Positions 45,443 to 54,637 of a stretch of 64,000 nt of DNA are shown here, one piece after another. Under the pieces are notes generated by a model. That model saw only the letters and a program-made list of their open reading frames with translations. It was not told the origin of the DNA and did not search any database. The DNA comes from Bryobacteraceae bacterium (GTDB taxonomy: Bacteria > Acidobacteriota > Terriglobia > Bryobacterales > Bryobacteraceae): assembly GCA_030041495.1 (NCBI GenBank), contig JASHNT010000124.1:34597-98596 (forward strand). The letters run 5' to 3'. Position 1 is the first letter of the stretch; every line of letters begins with the position of its first letter. The translations under genes and the position numbers were made by a program.

Positions 45443-46399
45443 GTGAAAGCTCGAATGTACGGATCGATCGTTTCCGCGGCGGTGATCGCCGGCGGATTGT
45501 TGTTTCTGCCCTTGAAGCACGTCTCCGGGCAAGATAACGGCGGCAAAGGCGCGCCCAAGGCCGGTGTACAAGGCGGTAGAGGCCGCGGCGGCGGACGTGG
45601 CGACAACGCCCCTACCGGACCTGTCCCGCGCATGCCCGACGGGCATCCCGATTTGAGCGGATACTGGCAACGCCCCTACACCCCGGACATGAGCGTCAAC
45701 GCAGTGGATCTGAACGGTAAGCCGTTCCCGCTGGAAGATCCCATGCATCGCGGCGTGGAGTATAAGCCGGACGCCGCGGCAGAAACCGAACAGGCCAACG
45801 GACGCGGTGGACGCGGAGGACGGGGACCCAGGGCCCGTCTGCTCCCCTACACTGCCAAATATCTGAAGAATTGGCAGACCTACGATCCCAGCAACGGCGA
45901 CTATACCGGCGCTTGCCTGCCCTTCGGCTTGGTTCGCTCTATCAATTCGCCGGACCCGCTCCAGATCATGCAGCACGGCACTTATCTGGCCGAACTGTTC
46001 GAGCAGAATACCTGGTTCCACGTGTTCCACACCGACGGACGGCCGCACGGCCACGGCGTTCCCACCTGGTTCGGCGATTCCCAGGGACATTGGGAGGGCG
46101 ACACGCTGGTGGTGGAAACCAACAACTTCAACGGCAAAACCCGTCTCGATACCAACGGCCATCCCCACAGCAACGCTCTGGTGGTGACTGAGCGCTGGAC
46201 CCGCAAGGACCTTGGTCACATCGACTACGTGATCCAGATTCACGATCCCAAAGCCTTCACCGAGGATTGGAAGAACGAGCGCGTGTTCACGTTGAACCCG
46301 ACGCAGGAGATCATGGAGTATTCCTGCGAAGAGAACAATAAGGCTCTCTACGAGGGCCGCATCAAGCCGCCGGTCTATAACGACGACGACGATAACTAG
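45443..46399 (+). CDS. secreted PDLSGYW-family protein
   Basis: The 318-residue product starts at GTG with GGGAG upstream, has a signal peptide or anchor (IVSAAVIAGGLLFLPL), a low-complexity Gly/Arg-rich segment, then RMPDGHPDLSGYWQRPY, YTGACLPFGLVRSIN, WFHVFHTDGRPH, WFGDSQGHWEGDTLVVETNN, NGHPHSNALVVTERWTR and QIHDPKAF. It is a paralogue of the genes at 18870 and 57497 but the most diverged of the three. A second Gly/Arg-rich insert (ANGRGGRGGRGPRAR) lies near residue 115. Linkage to DUF6152 genes here and at 57497 suggests a joint role outside the cytoplasm. Confidence 0.8.
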   Translation: MKARMYGSIVSAAVIAGGLLFLPLKHVSGQDNGGKGAPKAGVQGGRGRGGGRGDNAPTGPVPRMPDGHPDLSGYWQRPYTPDMSVNAVDLNGKPFPLEDPMHRGVEYKPDAAAETEQANGRGGRGGRGPRARLLPYTAKYLKNWQTYDPSNGDYTGACLPFGLVRSINSPDPLQIMQHGTYLAELFEQNTWFHVFHTDGRPHGHGVPTWFGDSQGHWEGDTLVVETNNFNGKTRLDTNGHPHSNALVVTERWTRKDLGHIDYVIQIHDPKAFTEDWKNERVFTLNPTQEIMEYSCEENNKALYEGRIKPPVYNDDDDN

Positions 46400-46415
46400 G
46401 CGACGATAATTAAAC

Positions 46416-47486
46416 GTGCCTGATGACGGGGTGCTGGACTCAACCCAGCACCCTCATCGCCGTCTTAATGCGCTGACCGGCGAGTGGATCCTGGTCTCGC
46501 CGCACCGTGCTTCCCGCCCCTGGCTCGGGGGGCATACGCCCCTTTCGGGTGCACCGAAGTCCGATCCTAACTGCTATCTGTGCCCGGGCAACTTACGCGC
46601 CAACGGCGAGCGCAACCCCGCCTATACCGGCACCTTCGCCTTCGATAACGACTTCCCCGCGCTGCTTGCCGATCCGCCAGCGCACCCCATTCATTCGACC
46701 ACCCTGCTGAGGGCCGAATCCGAGCGCGGCATTTGCCGCGTGCTGTGCTTTTCTCCGCGACACGACCTGACTCTGGGACACATGGAGCTCCCCGGAATCC
46801 GCAGCGTCGTCGACGCCTGGTGCGAAGAATCGGCGCGCCTGGGCGCACTCAACTATATCCATTCCGTGCAGATTTTCGAAAACCGCGGCTCGATTATGGG
46901 AGCCAGCAACCCGCACCCGCACTGCCAGATCTGGGCGAACCAGACGGTTCCCAATGAAGTCGCGAAAGAGAGCGCGCGGCAGCTCCAGTATCGCGAAGAA
47001 CACCATCGCTGCCTACTGTGCGATTATCTGGCTCTGGAGACATCCCTTGAGGGCGGGCGCGAACGGCTGATCTTCGAAAACGCGGGCTTCGCCGTGATCG
47101 TTCCCTTCTGGGCCGTCTGGCCCTTCGAGACTCTCATCGTGGGCAAGCGCCATGTGGGCGCGATCGAGGATCTGACTGCGCCTGAGCGCGATGATGTTGC
47201 GGATGTCCTGAAGCGCCTGACCGCGCGCTACGACAATCTGTTCAACGCTCCGTTCCCTTATACCATGGGCTTTCATCAGCGGCCGTGCGACGGCGCAGAG
47301 CACGAAGCCTGGCATCTGCACGCGCATTTCTATCCGCCCTTGCTGCGCTCGGCCACGGTACGCAAATTCATGGTCGGGTATGAAATGCTGGCGATGCCGC
47401 AGCGCGACATCACTCCCGAAAGCGCCGCCGAGCGTCTACGGGCGGCCTCAGAGGTCCGCGGGTCCGGCAGCGCCGGTGGCGTCTGA
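46416..47486 (+). CDS. galT: galactose-1-phosphate uridylyltransferase
   Basis: The 356-residue product has [20 protein letters not shown] at the N-terminus, the zinc Cys pair CYLC (residues 53-56), [20 protein letters not shown] with the catalytic His triad HPHCQ (167-171), and [23 protein letters not shown]. It exchanges UMP between UDP-glucose and galactose 1-phosphate in the Leloir pathway. The GTG start at 46416 has a GATAAT box five nucleotides upstream. The 3' end overlaps galK on the other strand by 39 nt. Confidence 0.94.
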   Translation: MPDDGVLDSTQHPHRRLNALTGEWILVSPHRASRPWLGGHTPLSGAPKSDPNCYLCPGNLRANGERNPAYTGTFAFDNDFPALLADPPAHPIHSTTLLRAESERGICRVLCFSPRHDLTLGHMELPGIRSVVDAWCEESARLGALNYIHSVQIFENRGSIMGASNPHPHCQIWANQTVPNEVAKESARQLQYREEHHRCLLCDYLALETSLEGGRERLIFENAGFAVIVPFWAVWPFETLIVGKRHVGAIEDLTAPERDDVADVLKRLTARYDNLFNAPFPYTMGFHQRPCDGAEHEAWHLHAHFYPPLLRSATVRKFMVGYEMLAMPQRDITPESAAERLRAASEVRGSGSAGGV

Positions 47487-48551
47487 AACGTACACCTCGG
47501 CTTTCGGATATCCGGCCTTGATCGCCGCGCGCAAGGCATCCACGCGATCTTCTGCTACCAGACTGACCGTGCACCCTCCGAACCCTCCGCCGGTCATGCG
47601 CGAGCCGTAAACTCCTTCGACTCCGCGCGCGATTTCCACCAGCGTATCCAGCTCCGCGCAGCTCACCTGGAAATCGTCACGGAGGCTGCGGTGAGAGTCG
47701 TACATCAATTCGCCTAAGGCCCGCAGATCTCCGCGATCGAGAGCCGCCGCAGCCTTGAGCACTCGCGCGTTTTCGGTGACGACATGCCGCGCCCGGCGCA
47801 GAATCGGGTCCGGCAATTTGGCGCGCGTCAGGTCCGCCTCCGTCACCTCGCGCAGCGATTTCCCGAAGTATACCGCTGCCTCGGCGCACTGCTCCCTCCG
47901 CCGGTTGTACTCGCCGCTGGCGAGCTCATGGCGCACCATCGAATTCGCGATCACGATTTTGAGACCGCGCGGAACAGGCACGTGTTGATACTCGAGCGAC
48001 CGGCAATCCAACATCAACGCGTTCCCCGCCCTGGCATGGCAGGCCACGAACTGGTCCATGATACCGCACAGGACTCCAGCGAACTCGTGTTCTGCTCGTT
48101 GGCACAGCTTCGCCCGCCCGGTAAGGTCTATCGGCTCCGGCGCGAGCGCCCAAGACACCGCAACCTCTAGGGCCGCCGAAGAGCTCAATCCCGCACCGAC
48201 GGGAACAGTCGAGCGGATCAGCAGATTCGCGCCGCGTAACTCGATCCCGGCGCGCTCCAGCATCACCGCCACGCCCAGCGCGTAATCGCTCCAATGTCTG
48301 CGCGGCCGCGGGCCGTGATGGTCCAGATCGAACTCCGCTGTTTCGCCGAAATTCTCCGAATACATCACCAGACTCCGATCGTTGCGCTCGCCAACCGCAG
48401 CCCATGTGGCGAACTCGATCGCCGCGGGCATCACGAATCCACCGTTGTAATCGGTGTGCTCGCCGATCAGGTTCACGCGGCCGGGCGCGCGATAGATGCG
48501 GGGGCGGTCTCCGAACCGGGCTTCGAAGGCCTCCCGTAACGCTACGCGCAT
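47448..48551 (-). CDS. galK: galactokinase
   Basis: The 367-residue product is a GHMP kinase with the galactokinase signature [20 protein letters not shown], the phosphate loop [16 protein letters not shown] and the C-terminal [14 protein letters not shown]. It phosphorylates galactose at C1 with ATP. ATG at 48551 has GGAGAG six nucleotides upstream; the longer open frame upstream has no coding character and crosses into the divergent PepSY gene. galT and galK point at each other with overlapping 3' ends, so they are not an operon although they act in one pathway. Confidence 0.94.
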   Translation of the reverse strand: MRVALREAFEARFGDRPRIYRAPGRVNLIGEHTDYNGGFVMPAAIEFATWAAVGERNDRSLVMYSENFGETAEFDLDHHGPRPRRHWSDYALGVAVMLERAGIELRGANLLIRSTVPVGAGLSSSAALEVAVSWALAPEPIDLTGRAKLCQRAEHEFAGVLCGIMDQFVACHARAGNALMLDCRSLEYQHVPVPRGLKIVIANSMVRHELASGEYNRRREQCAEAAVYFGKSLREVTEADLTRAKLPDPILRRARHVVTENARVLKAAAALDRGDLRALGELMYDSHRSLRDDFQVSCAELDTLVEIARGVEGVYGSRMTGGGFGGCTVSLVAEDRVDALRAAIKAGYPKAEVYVSDATGAAGPADL

Positions 48552-48591
48552 GCGGTTTCTCTCCACGCCGTTCTCCCATATGATAGGTGAG

Positions 48592-49650
48592 ATGCTGGCG
48601 TTCCTAAAACAGTGGCTGCATCGGCCGCAAAGCGTCTGGCTGCGCAAGGCGACGTTCCAAATCCATCTGTGGACCGGCATCGCCCTGGGTCTGTACGTGC
48701 TGATGATCAGCGTCACCGGCAGCGCCATCGTGTTTCGCAATGAGGTGTACAACGCGTTGGGCAAACCCAAGATGGTGCCGGTCCAAGGCACCCGCCTCAC
48801 CAACGACGAAATTCGGGCAAAGGCTGTGAGCCGTTATCCCGGCTACGCGATCACCTATTTCTGGGAATCCAAACGTGCCGGCCAAGCCACCGAAATCTGG
48901 CTGGAAAAACACGGCAGCCGGATCCAGCGGGTATTCAATCCCTACACCGGAGAAGACGTCGGCCGGGCCGTGGCGCTCGGCATCAGCGTAGTGGCCTGGT
49001 GCAGCGACATGCACACCAACCTGCTGGCCGGACCCAAGGGACGCATGGTGAACGGAGTGTTCTCCATTCTCCTCACGCTGCTCTGCCTCACCGGCGCAAT
49101 CATCTGGTGGCCGGGCCTGTCGAAGTGGCGCAGGAGCCTTACGGTCGATCCCAAGTCCAACTGGAAGCGCCTTAACTGGGAGCTGCACAGCTTCATCGGC
49201 TTCTGGACGTTCGCGCTGGTGTTCATGTGGGCTTTCAGCGGGATCTACCTGGTGTTCCCGGACCCGTTCCAGCAGGCGGTGAATCGCTATCTGCCGCTCG
49301 ATTTTTACCGGCCTTTAGCGGATACGAGCCTCGGCGCGCCCGAAACAGCGAAGCCTGTTTTTGTTTTAGCAGCCGATCCTCCGGCGATCTACCTTCCCGC
49401 GCCGCCCGGAAAATCCGGCAACGGCGGACGCCGCCGCCGCTTCGTTCCGCACTATTCCACCGGCGACAAAATTCTGCGCTGGGTCTATTACCTGCACTTC
49501 GGCAATTTCGCCGGCAACAAGACCAAGGGAGTTTGGGTCGTCTTGGGCCTGCTGCCGGGGGCTTTGTTCATCACCGGCGCGATCATGTGGTGGAATCGGG
49601 TCTTGAGCCGGGAAGCGCGGCGCTTACGCACCGCCGCGCAGCGAACTTAG
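48592..49650 (+). CDS. PepSY-associated transmembrane protein
   Basis: The product of about 352 residues has four hydrophobic helices in the order of PepSY_TM proteins: FQIHLWTGIALGLYVLMISV, then a periplasmic PepSY-like domain (DEIRAKAVSRYPGYAITYFW), VFSILLTLLCLTGAIIWWPG, WELHSFIGFWTFALVFMWAF and a final VWVVLGLLPGALFITGAIMW. Conserved His in the first and third helices (HLWTG, LHSFIGFW) could ligate haem. Members are linked to iron-siderophore reduction or respiration. The start may be ATG at 48580 or 48592; the latter has AGGTGAG just before it. Confidence 0.82.
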   Translation: MLAFLKQWLHRPQSVWLRKATFQIHLWTGIALGLYVLMISVTGSAIVFRNEVYNALGKPKMVPVQGTRLTNDEIRAKAVSRYPGYAITYFWESKRAGQATEIWLEKHGSRIQRVFNPYTGEDVGRAVALGISVVAWCSDMHTNLLAGPKGRMVNGVFSILLTLLCLTGAIIWWPGLSKWRRSLTVDPKSNWKRLNWELHSFIGFWTFALVFMWAFSGIYLVFPDPFQQAVNRYLPLDFYRPLADTSLGAPETAKPVFVLAADPPAIYLPAPPGKSGNGGRRRRFVPHYSTGDKILRWVYYLHFGNFAGNKTKGVWVVLGLLPGALFITGAIMWWNRVLSREARRLRTAAQRT

Positions 49651-49678
49651 TGATCCTGGAGCGGACACGCGCTCCACA

Positions 49679-49822
49679 TCAGAACGAAAACTTCAGCGCC
49701 AGCCGAATAATCCGGTAGCCGCCTCCGTTGGTCGCGCCGTTGGCCGCCACGGCCAGGCGGGTGATCCGTCCAAAGTTCGAAACGGTGTTAACATTGGCGT
49801 TGAGATTGGCGAAGACCGGCGA
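49679..49822 (-). pseudogene. C-terminal remnant of an Oar-like TonB-dependent receptor
   Basis: The frame reads NSPVFANLNANVNTVSNFGR, then ITRLAVAANGATNGGGYRII and ends RLALKFSF followed by stop. Terminal Phe after a short beta strand and the NFGRIT...RIIRLALKF pattern are typical of the last barrel strands of acidobacterial Oar-like receptors of about 1,000-1,200 residues. Nothing upstream on this strand continues the barrel, because the secA gene ends 88 nt before it. It is therefore debris of a deleted receptor gene. Confidence 0.65.
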
Positions 49823-49909
49823 ATTGGTCAACGCGAAAAGACATGACTTTACCTTGGGATTAGAGCGGGTCAACCCAGAGGATGTTTCGGTTTTGTGAAG
49901 TAGGTACAG

Positions 49910-51985
49910 TCAGCGGGGGATTAATCCCATCTCACGCAGCTTTTCGCCCAAATTTCGCGCAAATCGCGCGCCGATTGTGCCGAATGGTTGGTCCGTAACG
50001 ACATAGGTCCAAGTGGCGCCACGCTCCCGCTCTTCGACCGGCTCCTCTCCCGACTGTATCTGCTGCAGCCTGGACAGGAGATTTTGATACATCTCCTCCG
50101 CATCGCGAACGAATTCGTAAAACGGCTCGCGGCCGCCCCAGCTACGCCAATGAATCCCGTCGCGCAACTCCTTGACATCCGCCAGGTGATCCGCCCACAG
50201 ATCGTCAATCGCGAGCAGCACCGCAGGCTCCGCGCCGTCGAGCAGCATGGCGCGCCGCCGCTCATGAAAGGCCTGCCGATGGCTCTCCAGTAATCCGTCG
50301 TACTTCCAAAGCATCTGCCGGATCTCGAAGTTTTGACCTTCCACCACGCGCTGCACGGATTCGACTCCTTCGGAGTCCAGACTCCACTGCTGGATGCCGA
50401 AGCGAATGAGCAGATCGTCTTCCAGGCTCACGAAGAATTGCGAGGATCCGGGATCTCCCTGGCGCCCGGCGCGGCCGCGGAGCTGATGATCGATGCGGCG
50501 GCTTTCGTGCCGATTGGTTCCAATCACGTGCAGGCCGCCGAGCTCCGCCACGCCCTCGCCCAGCACGATATCGGTCCCGCGCCCGGCCATATTGGTGGAG
50601 ATGGTCACCGCGCCGCGCTGTCCCGCTTCCGCGATGATGCGCGCTTCTTCGGCGTCCTGGCGCGCGTTCAACACGCGGTGCGGAATCCCCGCGGCGGCCA
50701 CCAGCGCGCTCAGGCGCTCCGATTCAGCGACGCTAGCGGTTCCCACCAGAACCGGTCTACCCAATGCGTGCGTCTCGCCGATCGCTTTGATGACCGCCCG
50801 CTCCTTGGCGCGCCGCGAGGTGAACACGAAATCCTCTCGATCCTCGCGAATCACGGGGCGATGGGTGGGAATTTCGACGACTTCGAGTTCGTAAAATTCG
50901 CGGAATTCCTGCGCTTCGGTCGCGGCCGTTCCGGTCATGCCGCAGCGCACCGGATACAGGCGCATCAAGGCCTGCAAAGTGATGGAGCCGAGAATGCGCC
51001 CTTGCGCCCGCAGCCTCAATCCTTCCTTGGCTTCCAGCGCGGTTTGCAGTCCGGCCGGCCAGCGCCGATTTTCCGCGACCCGCCCCTTGAATTCGTCCAC
51101 CAGCTCGATTGCGCCCTCGCGGACGATATAATCCACGTCGCGGCGCAGCAGCATGCGTGCATGCAGCGCAGCCTCGATCGCGGCCAGAGCCTCCACACCG
51201 TCGCCTTCAAACAAGTTGGCGACACCGGCAGCCCGTTCCACTCGCGCGATGCCCCGATCGGTCAAGCTGACGTTGCGCTGAACCTCGTCGAGGCGGAAAT
51301 CGAGGCCGGGGATCATTTGGGCGGCCAATTGCGCCATGATCCCGGCCAGGTCTTCGGCCGCCGCGTGGCCGCCGGCGATCACCAGCGGAATGCGCGCTTC
51401 GTCGACCAGGATGGAATCGGCTTCGTCCACCAGAACCGCGGAGAATTCGGGGAGCAGCAGCTCTGACGGATCGAGCGCGAGTTGATCGCGCAGGAAGTCG
51501 AAGCCCACTTCATTGGGCGTGGCATAGGTGACATCGGCGCGGTAAGCTTCGCGGCGTTCCTCCGGGCTCATGCTTTGCGTGACGAAAGCGACAGAGATCC
51601 CCAGAAACCGGTACACCGGACCCATCCATTCCGCATCGCGCCGCGCCAGATAATCGTTCGCGGTGAGCACGTGGACGCGCTCCCCGGAGCGAACCATCTC
51701 GTAGACGGCCAGCACGGCCGTCAGAGTCTTGCCTTCGCCCGTCTGCATCTCGGCGATTTTTCCCTCGGCCATGGCCAGAGCGCCCAGTATCTGCACGTCA
51801 TGCAGGCGCAGGCCGAGCAGCCCTTCGCAAGCGGCCGCAGCCAGAGCAAACGCTTCTTCGCGCGTTTCCGGCTTGAGCGCGCGTAACTCGGCATCGCTCT
51901 TTTCGAGCAACTTCTCGCGCGCCGCGCCAATCCGCTCCACCGTGGACCGGCGCAGAAGCTTCCAGGGCTGAAACGATATTTTCAA
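49910..51985 (-). CDS. short SecA-type preprotein translocase ATPase (SecA2-like)
   Basis: The 691-residue product has all SecA motor motifs: Walker A MQTGEGKT, DEAD-like VLVDEADSILVDEARIPL, ATPNEVGFDFLRDQL, MTGTAATEAQEF and MAGRGTDIVLG with the Q-GRAGRQGDPGSS motif. The preprotein cross-linking and helical scaffold regions are shortened, and the C-terminal zinc and SecB-binding tail is missing (housekeeping SecA has about 850-950 residues). It is probably an accessory SecA exporting a subset of proteins. Its start overlaps the stop of a sensor kinase gene by 4 nt, an unusual linkage. Alternatively it is the only SecA of a minimal form, which seems less likely. Confidence 0.88.
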   Translation of the reverse strand: MKISFQPWKLLRRSTVERIGAAREKLLEKSDAELRALKPETREEAFALAAAACEGLLGLRLHDVQILGALAMAEGKIAEMQTGEGKTLTAVLAVYEMVRSGERVHVLTANDYLARRDAEWMGPVYRFLGISVAFVTQSMSPEERREAYRADVTYATPNEVGFDFLRDQLALDPSELLLPEFSAVLVDEADSILVDEARIPLVIAGGHAAAEDLAGIMAQLAAQMIPGLDFRLDEVQRNVSLTDRGIARVERAAGVANLFEGDGVEALAAIEAALHARMLLRRDVDYIVREGAIELVDEFKGRVAENRRWPAGLQTALEAKEGLRLRAQGRILGSITLQALMRLYPVRCGMTGTAATEAQEFREFYELEVVEIPTHRPVIREDREDFVFTSRRAKERAVIKAIGETHALGRPVLVGTASVAESERLSALVAAAGIPHRVLNARQDAEEARIIAEAGQRGAVTISTNMAGRGTDIVLGEGVAELGGLHVIGTNRHESRRIDHQLRGRAGRQGDPGSSQFFVSLEDDLLIRFGIQQWSLDSEGVESVQRVVEGQNFEIRQMLWKYDGLLESHRQAFHERRRAMLLDGAEPAVLLAIDDLWADHLADVKELRDGIHWRSWGGREPFYEFVRDAEEMYQNLLSRLQQIQSGEEPVEERERGATWTYVVTDQPFGTIGARFARNLGEKLREMGLIPR

Positions 51986-53691
51986 GCGGATTGGCCCACG
52001 GCTTCGGGCGCTGTCAACGGAATGGATACTTCCAGCGTGGCGCCTTCGCCAGGCGAGCTGGAAATCTTCAGGCTGCCGTTCAACAGGCGCGCGCGCTCCT
52101 TCATGCTGACCAGCCCCAGTCCAGCGTGAGAAGCCGGAGCGTCCGCGTCAAAACCGCGCCCGTGATCGGCCACCGTTAGAACCACGCTTTCTCCGGAATG
52201 CTGGAGCCGCACGCTGGCCTCCTTCGCGCCGGAGTGCTTGGCGACATTCTGCAGCGCCTCCTGCGCGACACGATACAAGCACAAGGCGACCTCCGCCGGA
52301 ATATTTTCGAAATTGCTTTCGGCATCGAGCGTTACGGCCACTCCATTATCCGTGGAGAACTGCTTGCAGTGGGAGCGCAGGGCCGGTACGATTCCGGCGA
52401 GTTCCAGAACCGCTGGATGCAACTCATGCGAGATGCGGCGGACGCCTTCCGAGATCGACGCGATGCGTTGCTGGAGACGAGTCATCTGCTCCCTTGCCAC
52501 TGTGACGTGTTCCGGAACCTGGCGTTTCATGCTGGCGACGGCGATGCTCAAGGCGGCGATCTGCTGGCCCAAGCCGTCATGCAGCTCGCGCGCGATGCGG
52601 CTGCGCTCCTGCTCCTGGGTGGTGATTAATTTGTCGCTCAGGGAAAGCAATTCCCGTTCCACACGTTTGCGAGCCGTGATGTCCTCCACCATGCCGATTC
52701 CGAAGACCGCCTGGCCGGATGCGTCGCGCACGGCGGAAACCACCAGTCTGCCCCACATCAGCTCGCCATCCTTGCGCAGGTAGCGTTTTTCGACTTCATA
52801 GCGGCGACGCCGGCCGGAGATGAGATCCTGATACAAAGCCAGATCGCGCTTTACGTCTTCGTGGTGCGTGAACTCGCTGAAATGCATTTTCTGCAATTCG
52901 GACGCGCTGTAGCCGAGCAACTGCTCCAAAGCGGGGTTGCACGCCACCGGAATTCCGCCGGGCCCGACCAGCGCGATGCCGATGCCGGCATTCTCAAAAA
53001 TGGCGCGAAAACGCGCCTCGGACTCGCGCAGCCGCAATTCGGTCAGTTTGCGCTCCGTAATGTCGATGGTCACGCCGTCGACGCGTACCGGATAGCCGGT
53101 TTCATCGCAGCGCACCGCACCGGTCACCGCGACCCATTTAAGTCCGCCTTCCGGCGCATAGCCTCTGGCCTCCACCCGAAATCCGGAACGCGAGGCGACC
53201 GCCGCCTCCGCTTCCGCCAGCACTCGCCCGCGATCATCGGGGTGGAATCGCTGCAAGACTTGATGGCGCGAGGCGTCGACCATGGCCGGCCAGCCGAATA
53301 GGCCATGCTCCGATCGATTGGTGACTGTATCCGTAGCCAGATCCCAGGTCCAGACCCCCATATTGGCGAGTTCAAACACCAGCCGTTCATAGCGGCGTTC
53401 CTCTTCGACAGCCGTGTTGTCGCGGGATTCGGCGATGAGCAATTCGCCGCCATCGAGCTGCTGCACGGAGAATTCGCGGTGCCTGATTTCGAAGCCGCCG
53501 CTCGAGCCGGCTTCTTTCCAGCCGGGCAGTTCACTGAGCGAGTGCCCTACGACCGCGTCACGCCGCAGTTCCATCCAGCGCAACGCCGCGCGATTGGCCT
53601 CCAGCACCACGCGGTCTCGTGAGAGCACCAGCAGCGGATCGCGAGCGCCTTCGAGAATCGCCTCCAATAATGCGGACGGCGACAAATCCAT
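51982..53691 (-). CDS. PAS-domain sensor histidine kinase (NarX/DegS-type HisKA_3)
   Basis: From ATG at 53691 the product has 569 residues. Three PAS-like domains follow each other: LVLSRDRVVLEANRAALRWM (residues ~15-70), LANMGVWTWDLATDTVTN with a PAC end VDGVTIDITERKL (~105-235), and FRAIFENAGIGIALVGPGGI with GIGMVEDITARKR (~240-365). The HisKA_3 dimerisation block SRIARELHDGLGQQIAALSI carries the phosphorylated His, and HATPase shows EALQNVAKHSGA and DHGRGFD. No transmembrane helix is seen, so it senses a cytoplasmic signal. The partner receiver gene lies upstream and a SecA gene overlaps its end. Confidence 0.9.
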   Translation of the reverse strand: MDLSPSALLEAILEGARDPLLVLSRDRVVLEANRAALRWMELRRDAVVGHSLSELPGWKEAGSSGGFEIRHREFSVQQLDGGELLIAESRDNTAVEEERRYERLVFELANMGVWTWDLATDTVTNRSEHGLFGWPAMVDASRHQVLQRFHPDDRGRVLAEAEAAVASRSGFRVEARGYAPEGGLKWVAVTGAVRCDETGYPVRVDGVTIDITERKLTELRLRESEARFRAIFENAGIGIALVGPGGIPVACNPALEQLLGYSASELQKMHFSEFTHHEDVKRDLALYQDLISGRRRRYEVEKRYLRKDGELMWGRLVVSAVRDASGQAVFGIGMVEDITARKRVERELLSLSDKLITTQEQERSRIARELHDGLGQQIAALSIAVASMKRQVPEHVTVAREQMTRLQQRIASISEGVRRISHELHPAVLELAGIVPALRSHCKQFSTDNGVAVTLDAESNFENIPAEVALCLYRVAQEALQNVAKHSGAKEASVRLQHSGESVVLTVADHGRGFDADAPASHAGLGLVSMKERARLLNGSLKISSSPGEGATLEVSIPLTAPEAVGQSA

Positions 53692-53749
53692 ACCAATATT
53701 GTGGACTATCGGATTTACGAATATTAGGAGGTGCAGGTTTAGGGAATGT

Positions 53750-54148
53750 TTAGGAGGCCAACGTCGAAACGAAGGTGTCACCGTCCAGCACTCGCCGGAT
53801 TGCGGGAATCAAGTCTTCACCGGCTCTATCCTTCAGCACGTAACCGCGAATCCCGGCGTCCAGGGCATCGCGAACGAGTTGGGGGTCGCGGTACATCGTC
53901 AATAACACGATCGCCGCACACACGCGCGTCTCCACCAGCTTGCGGCCGGCGAGGATTCCGGTGAGCTTGGGCATCTTGAAATCCGTCACCACTGCGTCCG
54001 GGTTGAGCTTTCCGGCGCATTCGATCAACTCCGCGCCGTCGCGAACCACGCCCACCAATTCGAACTCGCCAGCCAGAAGCCGGATCACTTCTTCCAGGAA
54101 CTCCTCGTGATCGTCGGCTAGGAGGAGGCGTGGTCTGAAGGCGGGCAT
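53750..54148 (-). CDS. stand-alone response regulator receiver domain
   Basis: The 132-residue product is a receiver of the NarL subfamily: LLLADDHEEFLEEVIRLLAG with the acidic pair, VVTDFKMPKL with the phospho-Asp, IVLLTMYRDPQLVRDALDAG and GYVLKDRAGEDL with the conserved Lys. It ends at DGDTFVSTLAS, exactly where the LuxR-type helix-turn-helix would begin, so it has no DNA-binding output. It may work by protein contact, as a phosphate sink, or be a truncated NarL protein. It is 58 nt upstream of its kinase gene and is the first gene of the operon. Confidence 0.88.
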   Translation of the reverse strand: MPAFRPRLLLADDHEEFLEEVIRLLAGEFELVGVVRDGAELIECAGKLNPDAVVTDFKMPKLTGILAGRKLVETRVCAAIVLLTMYRDPQLVRDALDAGIRGYVLKDRAGEDLIPAIRRVLDGDTFVSTLAS

Positions 54149-54201
54149 TCGATCCCCGTAAGCGCTAGATCAATTTAACCGGCGCCGGCGTGTTAGAGAA
54201 A

Positions 54202-54217
54202 TCCGTAATTTTACGGA
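54202..54217. promoter_or_regulatory. 7-2-7 inverted repeat between the receiver and PilZ genes
   Basis: TCCGTAA and TTACGGA are perfect inverted arms around TT. The 7-2-7 geometry is the one bound by NarL-type regulators. It lies in the shared region of two divergent genes, 54 nt from the receiver start and 81 nt from the PilZ start. Confidence 0.5.
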
Positions 54218-54297
54218 CTCCGCCTACGTATGGCATAGCTGTAAGTCCGAATTATTCCGGATTTCGTACCGGGACCCTCGCGCTATACCGTGGAGAA

Positions 54298-54582
54298 GTG
54301 GTACGAAGAACTTCGCGCCCGGAGCGAAGATCGGAGCCTCGAACTATGGTCAACGAAGCGGCAACTCTTCAATCGTTGAGTCCATTATTTCTCGAAACGT
54401 TCGATGTTCAAGTGGTCGACGTCTCCCCGGGCGGCATTTCCGTGCAATTGAACCGGCATTTGGCCGTACAGTCCGAAGTCAAGGTCCGCCGCGGTACGGC
54501 GATCGTCTTCGGCGAGGTGCGCTACTGCGTTCCGGTCCACGGCGGCTTTCGAGCCGGCATCCAGGTTAAAGAAACCATCTAA
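54298..54582 (+). CDS. PilZ-domain protein
   Basis: From GTG at 54298 the product has 94 residues and consists of one PilZ domain: the c-di-GMP motif RSEPR (RxxxR, residues 11-15) and DVSPGG (DxSxxG, 41-46), followed by short beta strands VKVRRGTAIVFGEVRYCVPV and FRAGIQVKE. It probably binds cyclic di-GMP and passes the signal to an unknown partner. A TATACC box ends eight nucleotides before the GTG, so the mRNA may be leaderless. A frame from 54190 would extend it through the palindrome region and is unlikely. Confidence 0.8.
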   Translation: MVRRTSRPERRSEPRTMVNEAATLQSLSPLFLETFDVQVVDVSPGGISVQLNRHLAVQSEVKVRRGTAIVFGEVRYCVPVHGGFRAGIQVKETI

Positions 54583-54637
54583 AGAAATCCCGGGCGAGTA
54601 CTCATTTCCCTATTTCAACTGTGGTATTAAAGTGAGT

